Positions 45,789-54,258 of a stretch of DNA of 64,000 bases are shown piece after piece. The stretch is taken from assembly GCF_040105385.1 (NCBI RefSeq), contig NZ_JBEDNQ010000013.1:182553-246552 (forward strand). The letters are read 5' to 3'. A model generated the notes under the pieces. That model searched no databases. It was not told the origin of the DNA and saw nothing but the letters and a program-made list of their open reading frames with translations. This DNA comes from Pseudonocardia nematodicida (GTDB lineage: Bacteria > Actinomycetota > Actinomycetes > Mycobacteriales > Pseudonocardiaceae). Made by a program: the position numbers and the translations under genes. Position 1 is the first letter of the stretch. Each line of letters starts with the position of its first letter.

Positions 45789-46847
45789 GTGGACCTTCTG
45801 CCCGGTGTGCGTGCGCGCGAGGTGCCGACCGACCGGATCCGGATGCACCTGCTGGGGGCGGGTCCCGAGGACGGTCCGCCGCTCGTGCTGGTGCACGGCA
45901 ACCTCTCCACCGGCCGGTTCTACGAGCACGTGATGCCGGACCTGGCCGCCGACGGCTACCGGGTGCTGGCCCCGGACATGCGCTCGTTCGGGCGCAGCGA
46001 ACCCGCCCCGCTCGACGCCACCCGCGGCCTCGACGACTGGGCCGACGACGTCGACGCCCTGCTGCGCGCCCTCGGCGTCACCACCCCGCCGCACCTGGTC
46101 GGCTGGTCCACCGGCGGCGGCGCGATCGCCCGCTACGCCCTGCGGCACCCCGCGGCGTCGCTGACCCTGGTCGACCCGGTCGGCCCCTACGGCTACAGCG
46201 GCGTCCGCGACGACGGCACCCCCGTGCACGACGACGGCGCCGGTTCCGGCGCGGCCGGGGCGCACCCCGACTTCGTGGCCGGGCTGCGCGCCGGGGACCG
46301 CACGGGAGACAGCCCGTTCTCGATCCGCAACGTGATGCGCCAGACCTACTGGTCGCCGTCGTTCACACTGCCGCCCGAGCGCGAGGACGTCCTGGTCGAC
46401 GAGATCCTGCTGACCGTGATCGGCGACGGCGGCTACCCCGGAGCGGCGGCGGCGTCACCGCACTGGCCCGGTTTCGCCCCCGGCGCGACCGGCCTGCTCA
46501 ACGCGCTCTCGCCGCGCCACCTGCGGTGGGACGGCGTCGTCGACCTGGAGCGCAAGCCGCCGGTGCTGTGGACGCACGGCTCCGACGACGTGATCGTCGC
46601 CGACGGGTCGATGCTCGAGGCCGGGACGCTCGGCCGGGCCGGTCTGATCCCCGGCTGGCCCGGCGCCGACGAGTTCCCGCCGCAGCAGATGGTGTCCCAG
46701 ATCCGCGACGTGCTCGACCGCTACGCCGCGGCCGGCGGCCGGGTGCGCACCGAGTGGTTCGACGGCTCCGGACACGGCCCGCTGTTCGACGCCCAGCAGC
46801 GCTGGACCACGACGCTGCGCGAGTTCCTCGCCGCGTCCTCGCACTGA
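45789..46847 (+). CDS. Alpha/beta-fold hydrolase
   Basis: A 352-residue cytoplasmic hydrolase. LVLVHGNLSTGRFYEHVMPDL gives the oxyanion region, the nucleophile is Ser in LVGWSTGGGAI, the acid lies near THGSDDVIV, and the His is in DGSGHGP. The lid region (about 150-235) is long. The substrate is unknown. A hairpin terminator follows. Confidence 0.88.
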   Translation: MDLLPGVRAREVPTDRIRMHLLGAGPEDGPPLVLVHGNLSTGRFYEHVMPDLAADGYRVLAPDMRSFGRSEPAPLDATRGLDDWADDVDALLRALGVTTPPHLVGWSTGGGAIARYALRHPAASLTLVDPVGPYGYSGVRDDGTPVHDDGAGSGAAGAHPDFVAGLRAGDRTGDSPFSIRNVMRQTYWSPSFTLPPEREDVLVDEILLTVIGDGGYPGAAAASPHWPGFAPGATGLLNALSPRHLRWDGVVDLERKPPVLWTHGSDDVIVADGSMLEAGTLGRAGLIPGWPGADEFPPQQMVSQIRDVLDRYAAAGGRVRTEWFDGSGHGPLFDAQQRWTTTLREFLAASSH

Positions 46848-46857
46848 TCCACTCCGG

Positions 46858-46885
46858 GGCGGCCGATCGTCACCGACCGGCCGCC
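46858..46885. terminator. Hairpin after the alpha/beta-hydrolase gene
   Basis: 8-bp arms GGCGGCCG/CGGCCGCC around a 12-nt loop, 11 bp after the stop codon. Confidence 0.6.
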
Positions 46886-46895
46886 TGACGCCCTC

Positions 46896-46911
46896 TTTTG
46901 CTCTGCTCACC
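46896..46911 (+). repeat. Dispersed 16-mer repeat, copy 3
   Basis: TTTTGCTCTGCTCACC in the gap after the hydrolase terminator; 15 of 16 bases match copies 2 and 4. ACGCACC follows three bases later, as in copy 4. Confidence 0.8.
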
Positions 46912-46950
46912 CCGACGCACCACCGGCCGGATCCGTGCGGTTCGCGCAGG

Positions 46951-47388
46951 TCAGGGCAGTTCGCGGACGAGGCGGGCGGGGACGTCGCCGGTGGCGGGGA
47001 CCAGGAGCAGGTCACCGCCGTCGGCCTCGGCGCGGCCGGCCTCGCCGACCCACCGGGCGACCGGCACGTTGTCGCAGGCGATCAGCGTGCTCGGCCCGGC
47101 GCTCCCGGCGAAGGTGCCGTCCGGGTCGAGGGCCCAGGTACCGCCCTGGCCGTTGCAGCCGTCCGAGCCGGTCCAGCCGCCGTCGGCGTCGAACTCGGCG
47201 AACGCCGCGCCCCGGTGGGCGCCGTCGGCCGGGTACCAGCGGCCGAGCAGATCCTCGGCGGTCGCCGGGCGCGGGCCGTCATCCGCTCCGCCCGGGCCTG
47301 CGGTCCCTCCCGGCCCGGCGGGGGCGTTCGCGCAGCCGAGGACGGCCAGCAGCGCGAGCACCGTCAGGCCCGTCACCGTCCTGCGCAC
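46951..47388 (-). CDS. META/HslJ-like lipoprotein
   Basis: A 145-residue exported lipoprotein with lipobox VLGC at about 16-19. The mature domain (LLGRWYPADGAHRGAAFAEFDADGGWTGSDGCNGQGGTW...) follows the META/HslJ pattern for a small beta-barrel, including the D-G-C-N turn, and has a second Cys (IACDN). Family members are stress-related envelope proteins of unclear role. Confidence 0.82.
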   Translation of the reverse strand: MRRTVTGLTVLALLAVLGCANAPAGPGGTAGPGGADDGPRPATAEDLLGRWYPADGAHRGAAFAEFDADGGWTGSDGCNGQGGTWALDPDGTFAGSAGPSTLIACDNVPVARWVGEAGRAEADGGDLLLVPATGDVPARLVRELP

Positions 47389-47471
47389 CGGCGGCTCCTC
47401 TCCTGCGCCCGGCGATCACCGTCTCACGACCCTCGGGCGCGGCACCCGCGAGCCGGGGAGGCGAGCGCGAG

Positions 47472-47840
47472 TCAGTCCTCGTCGTCGCGGTGCGCCGCGC
47501 CGATCTCGAACGCCGGGAGGCAGACGGCGACGTACTCGGCGCCCTCGGGACCGGGCGAGCTGTAGCGCACCCACTCCCCCGGCGCGGTGTGCACGGCCTG
47601 CCCGGCCGGGACGGTCAGCTCGCCGCCGTCGAACTCGACGCGCAGCGCGCCCCGCAGGACCAGGGTGTACTCGTCGAACTCGGGGGTCTGGCCGGGCTCG
47701 GCCCAGCCCGACGGGCTGCGCATGTGCGCCATCGACAGCGCCTCGGACCCGGTGTTCACCCGGCCCACGTACTCGTCGATGGTCTTCGGCGGGGTCCCCG
47801 CGGCGGTCACCCGGCTGGCGTTCTCGATCAGTCGTGGCAC
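47472..47840 (-). CDS. Cupin-domain protein (ectoine-synthase-like fold)
   Basis: A 122-residue single-domain cupin. Motif 1 is reduced (TPEFDEYTLVLRGALRVEFDGGE) and motif 2 is VPAGQAVHTAPGEWVRYSSP. Only one clear metal-binding His remains (AVHTAP), so metal binding is uncertain. It probably binds a small ligand; nothing nearby indicates which. It is followed in the same orientation by the META lipoprotein. Confidence 0.85.
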   Translation of the reverse strand: MPRLIENASRVTAAGTPPKTIDEYVGRVNTGSEALSMAHMRSPSGWAEPGQTPEFDEYTLVLRGALRVEFDGGELTVPAGQAVHTAPGEWVRYSSPGPEGAEYVAVCLPAFEIGAAHRDDED

Positions 47841-47874
47841 CCGGACATCATCCGCCTCCCCTCTCCCGCACCGG

Positions 47875-48087
47875 CTACGAGGGGCGCCGCGGCGCCGGCA
47901 ACGACGGTCCCGGCCGGGCGGTCAGCGGCTCGGCCGGGAACGGCGCACGGTGCCGCGACAGGTCGATCCGGACGGCCCAGGCCGGTGGGAACACCAGCCC
48001 GGTCTGGTCCGCCTCCGGCCGCAGCGGATGCCGGTAGTGCGTGCGCACCCAGCTGCGGTTGCGCCAGTGCCCGTCGACCCTGACCAC
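47875..48087 (-). CDS. Small basic hypothetical protein
   Basis: A 70-residue Arg/Pro/His-rich protein starting VVRVDGHWRNRSWVRTHYRHP. Short actinobacterial proteins with a similar W-R-N-x-x-W-V-R-x-H-Y-R start are familiar to me but have no assigned function. GGGGAGG lies 9 nt before the GTG. The overlap of other open frames here makes the call moderate. Confidence 0.5.
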   Translation of the reverse strand: MVRVDGHWRNRSWVRTHYRHPLRPEADQTGLVFPPAWAVRIDLSRHRAPFPAEPLTARPGPSLPAPRRPS

Positions 48088-48159
48088 AACGGACCACCTC
48101 CCCTGCTCCGGGAACCGTCACGACCAGGTAACCACGGACCACCGACAGTGGGGAGGCGG

Positions 48160-48945
48160 TCACCTGCGCCGGTAGTCGCCCTCCCGCTTCTCGAAGAACG
48201 CCCGCAACGCCTCCTTGTGGTCCTCGGTCCGGAACATCTCCAGGAACTTCGCGGTCTGCAGGGCCTGCCCCTCCTCGAAGTCGAGCTCGAACGCCTGGTT
48301 GACCGATGACTTGGTCGCCTCCACCGAGAGCGGGGCGCGGGTGGCGATCCGCCGGGCCTTGCGCATCGCGGCCGGGAGCAACGCGCCCGGCTCGTGGACC
48401 TCGGTCACCAGTCCCCAGTTCAGGGCCTGCGCCGCGTCGTAGCGGGCACCGGTCAGCAGGATCTCCTTGGCCGGCCCGAGGCCGATCACCCGCGGCAGCC
48501 GCCAGAAGCTGACGATGAGCCCGACGTTCACCCCGGCCGCGATGAAGAAGGCCTCGCTCGAGGCGATGCGGATGTCGCAGGCGAGGGCGAACTCGAGGCC
48601 ACCGCCCACGGTGGCACCGTTGATGGCCGCGATCACCGGCGACCGGAACTCCTCCAGGGCGTTGAGCATGCCGCCGAAGTCGTCGAGGTAGGCGGCGAGC
48701 TCGGCGTCGTCGAGGGCCTCGTCCTCGCGCAGGTTCGCCCCCGAGGTGAACGCGCGGCCGGTCCCGGTGACGACCAGGCAGCGGATGGCGTCGTCCTCGG
48801 AGAGCCGGCGCAGCGCCGTCCGGAACGAGCGTCGGCTCTCCCAGCTGAACGCGTTGGACGGCGGGCTGTCGATCGTGAGGACTGCGATCCCCGGGTCCTC
48901 GTACTGCAGGGACACTCCCGTGCCGACGTCGGCGGTCGAGGTCAT
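48160..48945 (-). CDS. Enoyl-CoA hydratase/isomerase-like protein with altered active site
   Basis: A 261-residue crotonase-fold protein. The CoA-binding core VTGTGRAFTSGANL and the oxyanion segment INGATVGGGLEFALACDIRIA, which keeps the first catalytic Glu, are present. The second Glu of true hydratases (normally in PE.xLGL.P) is missing: the segment reads FFIAAGVNVGLIVSFWRLPRVIG. It may therefore act as an isomerase, hydrolase or lyase. It overlaps the ABC permease gene by 4 nt and is the last gene of the CoA-transferase operon. Confidence 0.9.
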   Translation of the reverse strand: MTSTADVGTGVSLQYEDPGIAVLTIDSPPSNAFSWESRRSFRTALRRLSEDDAIRCLVVTGTGRAFTSGANLREDEALDDAELAAYLDDFGGMLNALEEFRSPVIAAINGATVGGGLEFALACDIRIASSEAFFIAAGVNVGLIVSFWRLPRVIGLGPAKEILLTGARYDAAQALNWGLVTEVHEPGALLPAAMRKARRIATRAPLSVEATKSSVNQAFELDFEEGQALQTAKFLEMFRTEDHKEALRAFFEKREGDYRRR

Positions 48946-50690
48946 GGCTCAGCTCCTTCTCGATCGGGTGCCGGACGGGTTCCGGCGCTCCTGCCCAGCA
49001 GCCGGACCGCCAGCAGGGTGATACCGACGTTGATCACCAGCACGACGACCGAGAGCGCGCCGGCGAGCTGGTAGCGGGACTCGTTGGCCAGGCCGTAGAG
49101 CACGGTGGCGACGGTCGGGTTCGCGCCGGTGTAGAGGAAGATCGACAGCTCGAGCTCGCGGAAGAGGAGCACGAAGTTGAGCAGGCCGGCGGCCAGTAGC
49201 GACGGGCGCAGCAGCGGGACGGTCACCGTGGCGGTCGTCCGGAGCCAGGACGCGCCGAGACTCCGCGCGGCCTCCTCCGTCTCTCCCGCGACCTGCCCCA
49301 TCCCGGCGTGGACGTAGACGAAGGTGAGCGGCAGCGCGCAGCCCACGTACCCGATCAGCATGATCAGCAAGGTGCCGCCGAGACCGAACGGCGAACCGGC
49401 GTAGGCGATGATGATCCCGATCCCCAGGATGGCCCCCGGGAACGCGAGCGGGGCCGCCATCACCGGTGTGATCACGGCGTTGCTGCGGGCGCGGGTCCGG
49501 GTCACCAGCCAGGACGCCACCACCGCGATGACCAGCGCGATGGCCGTGCCGGCCAGCGCGAGCACCAGGCTGTTGCCGAGGGCGACGGCGACCCGGGGCT
49601 GTGCGAACGTGGTCGCGTAGTTCTGCACCGGGACGAAGTTGTCCGGCCCCAGCGGCAGGCCGATGGCCCGCCTGGTCGAGGTGACCAGGAGGATGCCGAA
49701 CGGCAGCACGATGCTGAACAGCACGACCGTCGCGCACACGCCGACGGCCAGCGGCCGCAGCGCCCCGAGCCGCACGAGACCGTGCCGGCCGGGCTTGCCC
49801 CCGATCACCGTGAACCGCCGGCCGCCGACGAGCGTGCGCTGCACCACCAGCAGCGCCGCGACCAGGACGAGGACCGGCACCGCAACGACGGCCGCGGCCT
49901 CGATCCGGGGTGGGAAGTTCATCAGGCTCAGCAGCACCGTGGGCACGGTCTGGAACCCGGCCGGCCCACCGAGCAGCGCAACGGGCCCGAAGATGACGAA
50001 GGAGGTGACGAAGACCAGCAGGGCTCCGGCCACGATGGACGGCATGACGACCGGGAAGGTCACGGTGCGCAGTACCCGCAGCCGGGAGGCCCCCAGGCCG
50101 GCGGCGGCGTCCTCCATCGACGGGTCCACCCCCTCCAGCCCGGCCGAGACGGGCAGGAAGACCAGCGGGTAGAGGAACAGCGCGAGGACGAAGATGATCC
50201 CCCACGGAGTGAAGATGTCGAACGGTGCGCTCTCCAGGCCGAACACCGACATCAGCGTCGTGTTGATCAGCCCGCCGTTCGGGCCGAGCAGCAGGATCCA
50301 CCCGAGCGCGGCGATGAAGCTGGGCGCCGCGAAGGTGAGCAGGGCGACTCCCCGGAAGAACCCACGGAACGGCATGTCCGTGCGCACGACGAGCCAGCTC
50401 GTCGGGAGCCCGATCAGCAGCGCTCCGACGGTCGCGCCGGTGGCGATCCATAAGGAGTTGAGCGTCGCCGTGAGCAGCTGTGGCTCGGTGACGAGGAGGG
50501 CGTAGTTCGCCGGCGTCGGCCGCCCGTCGGAGTCGACCAGGCTGCGGCGGAAGACCTCGGCGATCGGGTACCCGATGAGCGCGACGACCGCGAGCGCCCA
50601 CCCGATCCGCAGCACCCGCTCGGTCGACGGCCGCCCACCCGGCCCGGACGCCGCCGGCGCCCGTGTCCTGCTCGCCGTCCCGGTCGTCAA
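48942..50690 (-). CDS. ABC transporter permease, double domain (FbpB/AfuB type)
   Basis: A 582-residue membrane protein with about 12 helices, made of two fused binding-protein-dependent permease domains (about 20-290 and 310-570). Each has an EAA-type loop (MEDAAAGLGASRLRVLRTVTFPVVMP; EEAARSLGASWLRTTATVTVPLLRP). This architecture is typical of the iron(III)/organic solute class. It overlaps the binding-protein gene upstream and the enoyl-CoA hydratase-like gene downstream by 4 nt each. Confidence 0.94.
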   Translation of the reverse strand: MTTGTASRTRAPAASGPGGRPSTERVLRIGWALAVVALIGYPIAEVFRRSLVDSDGRPTPANYALLVTEPQLLTATLNSLWIATGATVGALLIGLPTSWLVVRTDMPFRGFFRGVALLTFAAPSFIAALGWILLLGPNGGLINTTLMSVFGLESAPFDIFTPWGIIFVLALFLYPLVFLPVSAGLEGVDPSMEDAAAGLGASRLRVLRTVTFPVVMPSIVAGALLVFVTSFVIFGPVALLGGPAGFQTVPTVLLSLMNFPPRIEAAAVVAVPVLVLVAALLVVQRTLVGGRRFTVIGGKPGRHGLVRLGALRPLAVGVCATVVLFSIVLPFGILLVTSTRRAIGLPLGPDNFVPVQNYATTFAQPRVAVALGNSLVLALAGTAIALVIAVVASWLVTRTRARSNAVITPVMAAPLAFPGAILGIGIIIAYAGSPFGLGGTLLIMLIGYVGCALPLTFVYVHAGMGQVAGETEEAARSLGASWLRTTATVTVPLLRPSLLAAGLLNFVLLFRELELSIFLYTGANPTVATVLYGLANESRYQLAGALSVVVLVINVGITLLAVRLLGRSAGTRPAPDREGAEP

Positions 50691-51763
50691 CGCCGGTACA
50701 ACCCGTCGAACCGGGCGCGGAGGTCGTCCCGCACCTCCGCGATCGCGGCCACCTGGGCGGTCAGCAGCGGCCGGTCACCGAAGTCCTCCGCACCCGGTGG
50801 GGCGGGGAGCCCGTCGAGCACGCTGCGGCCGCCGGTCTCGGCCATGGCCTGCTGGAACTCCTCGCTCAGGTGGTAGCGGACGGTGAGCTCGGCGGCGTTC
50901 GGGCGCGGCGCGTCGGTGAGGGCGGCGACCTCACTGGCGATCACGGGTACCCCGTCCGACGGGTAGGCGACCGCGAGCGGCTCACCGGTCGCCGCGGCGG
51001 AGAGCACGGCGGACTCGATCGCCGGCACCCCCAGCGTGGCCTCGCCGGTCAGCACCAGCTGGGGCAGCGCCAGGCTGCTGTCGCTGACGATCGGGCCGCG
51101 GTCGGCGAGCCCGGCCATCCACTCGGGGCCGTGCAGCCGGTCCAGCAGCGCGTAGAAGGTCAGCGCGGTGCCCGACGCGCTCGGGTCCGAGGTCACGATC
51201 CGACCGCGGTCCTCGGCCGCCAGCTCCGTCCACGTCCCGGGAATGCCGGCGGGGTCGGTCCGGGCGGAGTTGTACATGATCCCCAGCGGGATCTGCATGT
51301 AGGGCAGCTGTGGAGCCGCCGGGTCGTGGAGCCCGTCGACGATCCGGTCGGCGTTCGCCACGTCGACGGCACGGATGACGCCGTCGTCGGCCCATGCCTG
51401 CATCGCCGCCTGGTCGGTCTGGCTCACGACGTCGGCGTTGAGCCGGCCGCTCGCCAGCTCCGAGGAGATGGCGTTCGCGACGCTGCCGGAGTCGTCGCGG
51501 GTGAAGGTGACCTGGATGCCGAAGCGCTCCTGCATGCGTTCCTGCAGCAGCTCCAGCCCGTCCTGGGTGTGCCCCCCGCCGTAGAGCACGACGCCGCCCT
51601 CGGCCTGCGCGGCGGAGATCAGGTCGTCGCCGATGCCGGGGATCTCGTCCCCGGTCGCGTCGCCGCCCCCGCCGGCGCCGCCCCCGCAGGCGGCGAGCAG
51701 CACACCGATCATCGGGATGGCGAGGAGCGAGGCCAGCCGCCGGCGTCGTCGACAGTCGAACAT
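50687..51763 (-). CDS. ABC transporter substrate-binding lipoprotein (FutA/AfuA-type fold)
   Basis: A 358-residue lipoprotein with signal RRRRRLASLLAIPMIGVLL and lipobox LAAC, then VLYGGGHTQDGLELLQERMQERFGIQV, the standard first lobe of iron-type binding proteins. The double Tyr that binds iron in FbpA/FutA is not seen; the corresponding region reads LAVAYPSDGVPVI. An organic anion is therefore more likely than iron. AAGGGAAG precedes the ATG. Confidence 0.92.
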   Translation of the reverse strand: MFDCRRRRRLASLLAIPMIGVLLAACGGGAGGGGDATGDEIPGIGDDLISAAQAEGGVVLYGGGHTQDGLELLQERMQERFGIQVTFTRDDSGSVANAISSELASGRLNADVVSQTDQAAMQAWADDGVIRAVDVANADRIVDGLHDPAAPQLPYMQIPLGIMYNSARTDPAGIPGTWTELAAEDRGRIVTSDPSASGTALTFYALLDRLHGPEWMAGLADRGPIVSDSSLALPQLVLTGEATLGVPAIESAVLSAAATGEPLAVAYPSDGVPVIASEVAALTDAPRPNAAELTVRYHLSEEFQQAMAETGGRSVLDGLPAPPGAEDFGDRPLLTAQVAAIAEVRDDLRARFDGLYRR

Positions 51764-51806
51764 GGCACTTCCCTTCCGGTTCGGATCGATCGGGTCGCGC
51801 GGTCGG

Positions 51807-52907
51807 TCAGGCGGGGACCGGGAGCTGCCCGCTCCCGGTCGTCTCGTCGTCGAGCGGTGCGAGTGCGCCGGGGGTGATCTCGAGCCGTACCTCGGTCCCC
51901 ACGGCCAGCAGCCGGGTTCCGGGCCCGTTCGCCTTGACCGGCGTCGGCCGCCCGGGGACGTCGACGCGGTACTGGACGAGATCACCGAAGAACAGCGCCT
52001 CGGCGATGCGTCCGGTCGGCTCCTCGGCATCCGAGACGGGCACCGGCGTCACGTCGGCCGGACGGACGGACACCACGACACCGCCGGCCCCGGGCTCCCC
52101 CGCCATCTCGACGGCGGCGTCGACGTTGCCCAGTACACGCAGGTAGCCGCGGCCGGCCGGGCTGCCCGTGGCGGTGAGGATGTTCGTCGTGCCGAGTGCA
52201 CGTGCCACGTAGCTGTTCCGCGGACGCCGGTACACCTCCTCGGGCGACCCGACCTGGGCGATCTCGCCGCTGTTCATCACGACCAGCCGGTCGGCGAGCG
52301 AGAGGGCCTCGGCCTGGTCGTGGGTGACGTAGAGCATCGTGACGCCCAGCGAGCGCTGGATCCGCTTGACCTCGGCCCGGAGCTCCTCGCGCAGATGGGT
52401 GTCCAGATTGGACAACGGCTCGTCGAGCAGCAGGAGGGCGGGGTCGTTCACGAGGGCCCGGGCCAGCGCGACGCGCTGCTGCTGGCCACCCGAGAGCTGG
52501 TGGACGTAGCGCCGGCCGGCGTCGGGGAGCCGGACCAGGCCCAGCGCCTCCGCCACGCGGCGGCGCACCTCGGCCCGCCCGACCCGCGCGGTCGTCGGCC
52601 CGTAGCCGACGTTCTGCTCGACCGTCATGTGCGGCCACAGCGCGTAGCTCTGGAACACCACCGACATCCCGCGACGCTCCGGCGGGACGAAGGTCCCCGG
52701 CCCGGCGAGACAGCGCCCGCCCAGCCGGATCTCGCCGTCGTCCGGCCGTTCGAAACCGGCGACCATCCGCAGGCACGTCGTCTTGCCGCAGCCGCTGGGC
52801 CCGAGCACCACGACCGCCTCACCGTCGGAGACGGACAGGTCGAGACCGGCCACCACGGTGGCGTCGCCGAAGCGCTTGGTCAGCCCGGACAGCACCAGGT
52901 GGCTCAT
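51807..52907 (-). CDS. ABC transporter ATP-binding protein (FbpC/PotA-type)
   Basis: A 366-residue ATPase. Walker A is GPSGCGKTT (about 36-44), the Q loop is VVFQSYALWPHMTV, the signature is LSGGQQQRVALARAL, Walker B is LLLLDEPLSNLD, and the H-loop His is in YVTHDQ. A C-terminal TOBE domain (about 270-360) binds regulatory ligands. It starts with an ATG that overlaps the CoA-transferase stop by 4 nt, coupling transporter synthesis to the enzyme. Confidence 0.95.
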   Translation of the reverse strand: MSHLVLSGLTKRFGDATVVAGLDLSVSDGEAVVVLGPSGCGKTTCLRMVAGFERPDDGEIRLGGRCLAGPGTFVPPERRGMSVVFQSYALWPHMTVEQNVGYGPTTARVGRAEVRRRVAEALGLVRLPDAGRRYVHQLSGGQQQRVALARALVNDPALLLLDEPLSNLDTHLREELRAEVKRIQRSLGVTMLYVTHDQAEALSLADRLVVMNSGEIAQVGSPEEVYRRPRNSYVARALGTTNILTATGSPAGRGYLRVLGNVDAAVEMAGEPGAGGVVVSVRPADVTPVPVSDAEEPTGRIAEALFFGDLVQYRVDVPGRPTPVKANGPGTRLLAVGTEVRLEITPGALAPLDDETTGSGQLPVPA

Positions 52908-54157
52908 GAGGTGACTCCGGTGACGCCGGCGCGGGACCGCGCGTCGAGGGTCTCCCGCACGACGCCGTCGGCGAGGAGGTCGTCGATCTCGGAGGGGGCG
53001 ACCGCGGCCTCGAGCAGGACCTCGCGGGTGTGCTGACCCAGCAGCGGCGCGGGCCGCTCGACCCGGGCCGGCGTCGCGGAGAGCTTGACCGGCGGTCCGA
53101 TGTGCCGCACCTCCCCGAGCACCGGATGGTCGGTGGACCCCACCATCCGGCGCGCCCGGACGTGCGGGTCGGCGTAGACCTCGGCCATGTCGTTGACCGG
53201 CCCGCTGGGGACCCCCGCCGCCCTGAGCCGCTCCAGCCAGTCGTCCCGGCGCCGGGTACGGAAACGGCGGGAGAGCTCGTCGACCAGCTGGGGCCGGTTC
53301 GCCATGCGGGAGCCGTTGTCGGCGAACCGGTCGTCGTCGGCGAACTCCGGCGCCTCGAGGACCGCGCACAGCCGCTCCCAGTTCCGGGCGTTGGCCGCCC
53401 CCAGGGCGATCCACCCGTCCGCGGTCGGGAAGATCTCGTACGGCGCCGAGAGCCGATGGGCCGACCCGATCGGCCCAGCCACCTCCCCGGTGCTGAACAG
53501 GGCCGCGGTCTCCCAGACCGTGTAGGCGATCCCGGCCTCGAGCAGCGAGGTGTCGACGAGCTGCCCCTCCCCGGTGCGGAGCCGGTGGATGTAGGCCGAC
53601 AGCACGCCGTAGGCCCCGAACAGGCCGGCATTGAGGTCGCACACCGGCACCCCGAGCTTCACCGGGTCGGTCCCCGGGTGCCCGGTCACGCTGACCAGCC
53701 CGCTCATCGCCTGGGCGACGAGGTCGAACCCGCCGTGCGCGGCGTAGGGGCCGGTGGACCCGAACCCGGAGATCGAGCAGTACACGAGCTCCGGGCGGAG
53801 TGCGTGCAGCTCCTGGTAGCCGAGGCCGAGCCGGTCGAGCGTCCCCGGACGGAAGTTCTCGACGAGCACGTCGGCGCTCAGGACGAGATGTCGCATGATC
53901 TCGACGCCGCGGGCGCTCTTGAGATCCAGGGCGACACCGCGCTTGTTCCGGTTCATGGCGTTGAAGGCGGGCGAGGCCTCGATGTCGCGGTTGGTCCCCA
54001 TCCCCCGGGTGTCGTCGCCGCGGTCCGGCCGCTCGACCTTGACGACGTCGGCCCCCATGTCGGCCAGGAGCAGCGAGCAGTACGCCCCGGCCATCACCTG
54101 GGTGACATCGAGTACGCGGACGCCGTCGAGCGGACCGGACGAGATGTGGTTCGGCAC
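52904..54157 (-). CDS. Class III CoA-transferase (CaiB/BaiF family)
   Basis: A 417-residue enzyme that moves CoA between carboxylates. N-terminal GPLDGVRVLDVTQVMAGAYCSLLLADMGADVVKVERP, the catalytic Asp region GVPVCDLNAGLFGAYG, and the C-terminal LGQHTREVLLEAA are family hallmarks. The GTG at 54157 follows AGGGGGT. It is the first gene of an operon continuing with the ABC transporter and an enoyl-CoA hydratase-like gene, so its substrate is probably the imported acid. Confidence 0.93.
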   Translation of the reverse strand: MPNHISSGPLDGVRVLDVTQVMAGAYCSLLLADMGADVVKVERPDRGDDTRGMGTNRDIEASPAFNAMNRNKRGVALDLKSARGVEIMRHLVLSADVLVENFRPGTLDRLGLGYQELHALRPELVYCSISGFGSTGPYAAHGGFDLVAQAMSGLVSVTGHPGTDPVKLGVPVCDLNAGLFGAYGVLSAYIHRLRTGEGQLVDTSLLEAGIAYTVWETAALFSTGEVAGPIGSAHRLSAPYEIFPTADGWIALGAANARNWERLCAVLEAPEFADDDRFADNGSRMANRPQLVDELSRRFRTRRRDDWLERLRAAGVPSGPVNDMAEVYADPHVRARRMVGSTDHPVLGEVRHIGPPVKLSATPARVERPAPLLGQHTREVLLEAAVAPSEIDDLLADGVVRETLDARSRAGVTGVTS

Positions 54158-54173
54158 ATGACCCCCTGATACG

Positions 54174-54209
54174 GTTCCACCTAGCGGAACAGCTAGGCGT
54201 AAAATGGAA
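54174..54209. promoter_or_regulatory. IclR-type operator region
   Basis: GTTCC (54174-54178) and GGAAC (54186-54190), a further TGGAAC (54204-54209), and the overlapping perfect palindrome CCTAGC-N6-GCTAGG (54180-54197). They lie between the divergent CoA-transferase and iclR genes. GGAA/TTCC half-sites fit IclR-family operators. Confidence 0.55.
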
Positions 54210-54258
54210 CACGTGGCGCGAGTCACAGTAGGCAGAGCCGATCGAGGGAGTCAAGAAG

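Noticed and set aside
50687..52907. Iron(III) uptake system
   Set aside because: The fold of the transporter is iron-type, but the binding protein lacks the Tyr pair for iron, and the operon is fused to CoA-thioester enzymes with an IclR regulator; no Fur/IdeR-like box was seen.
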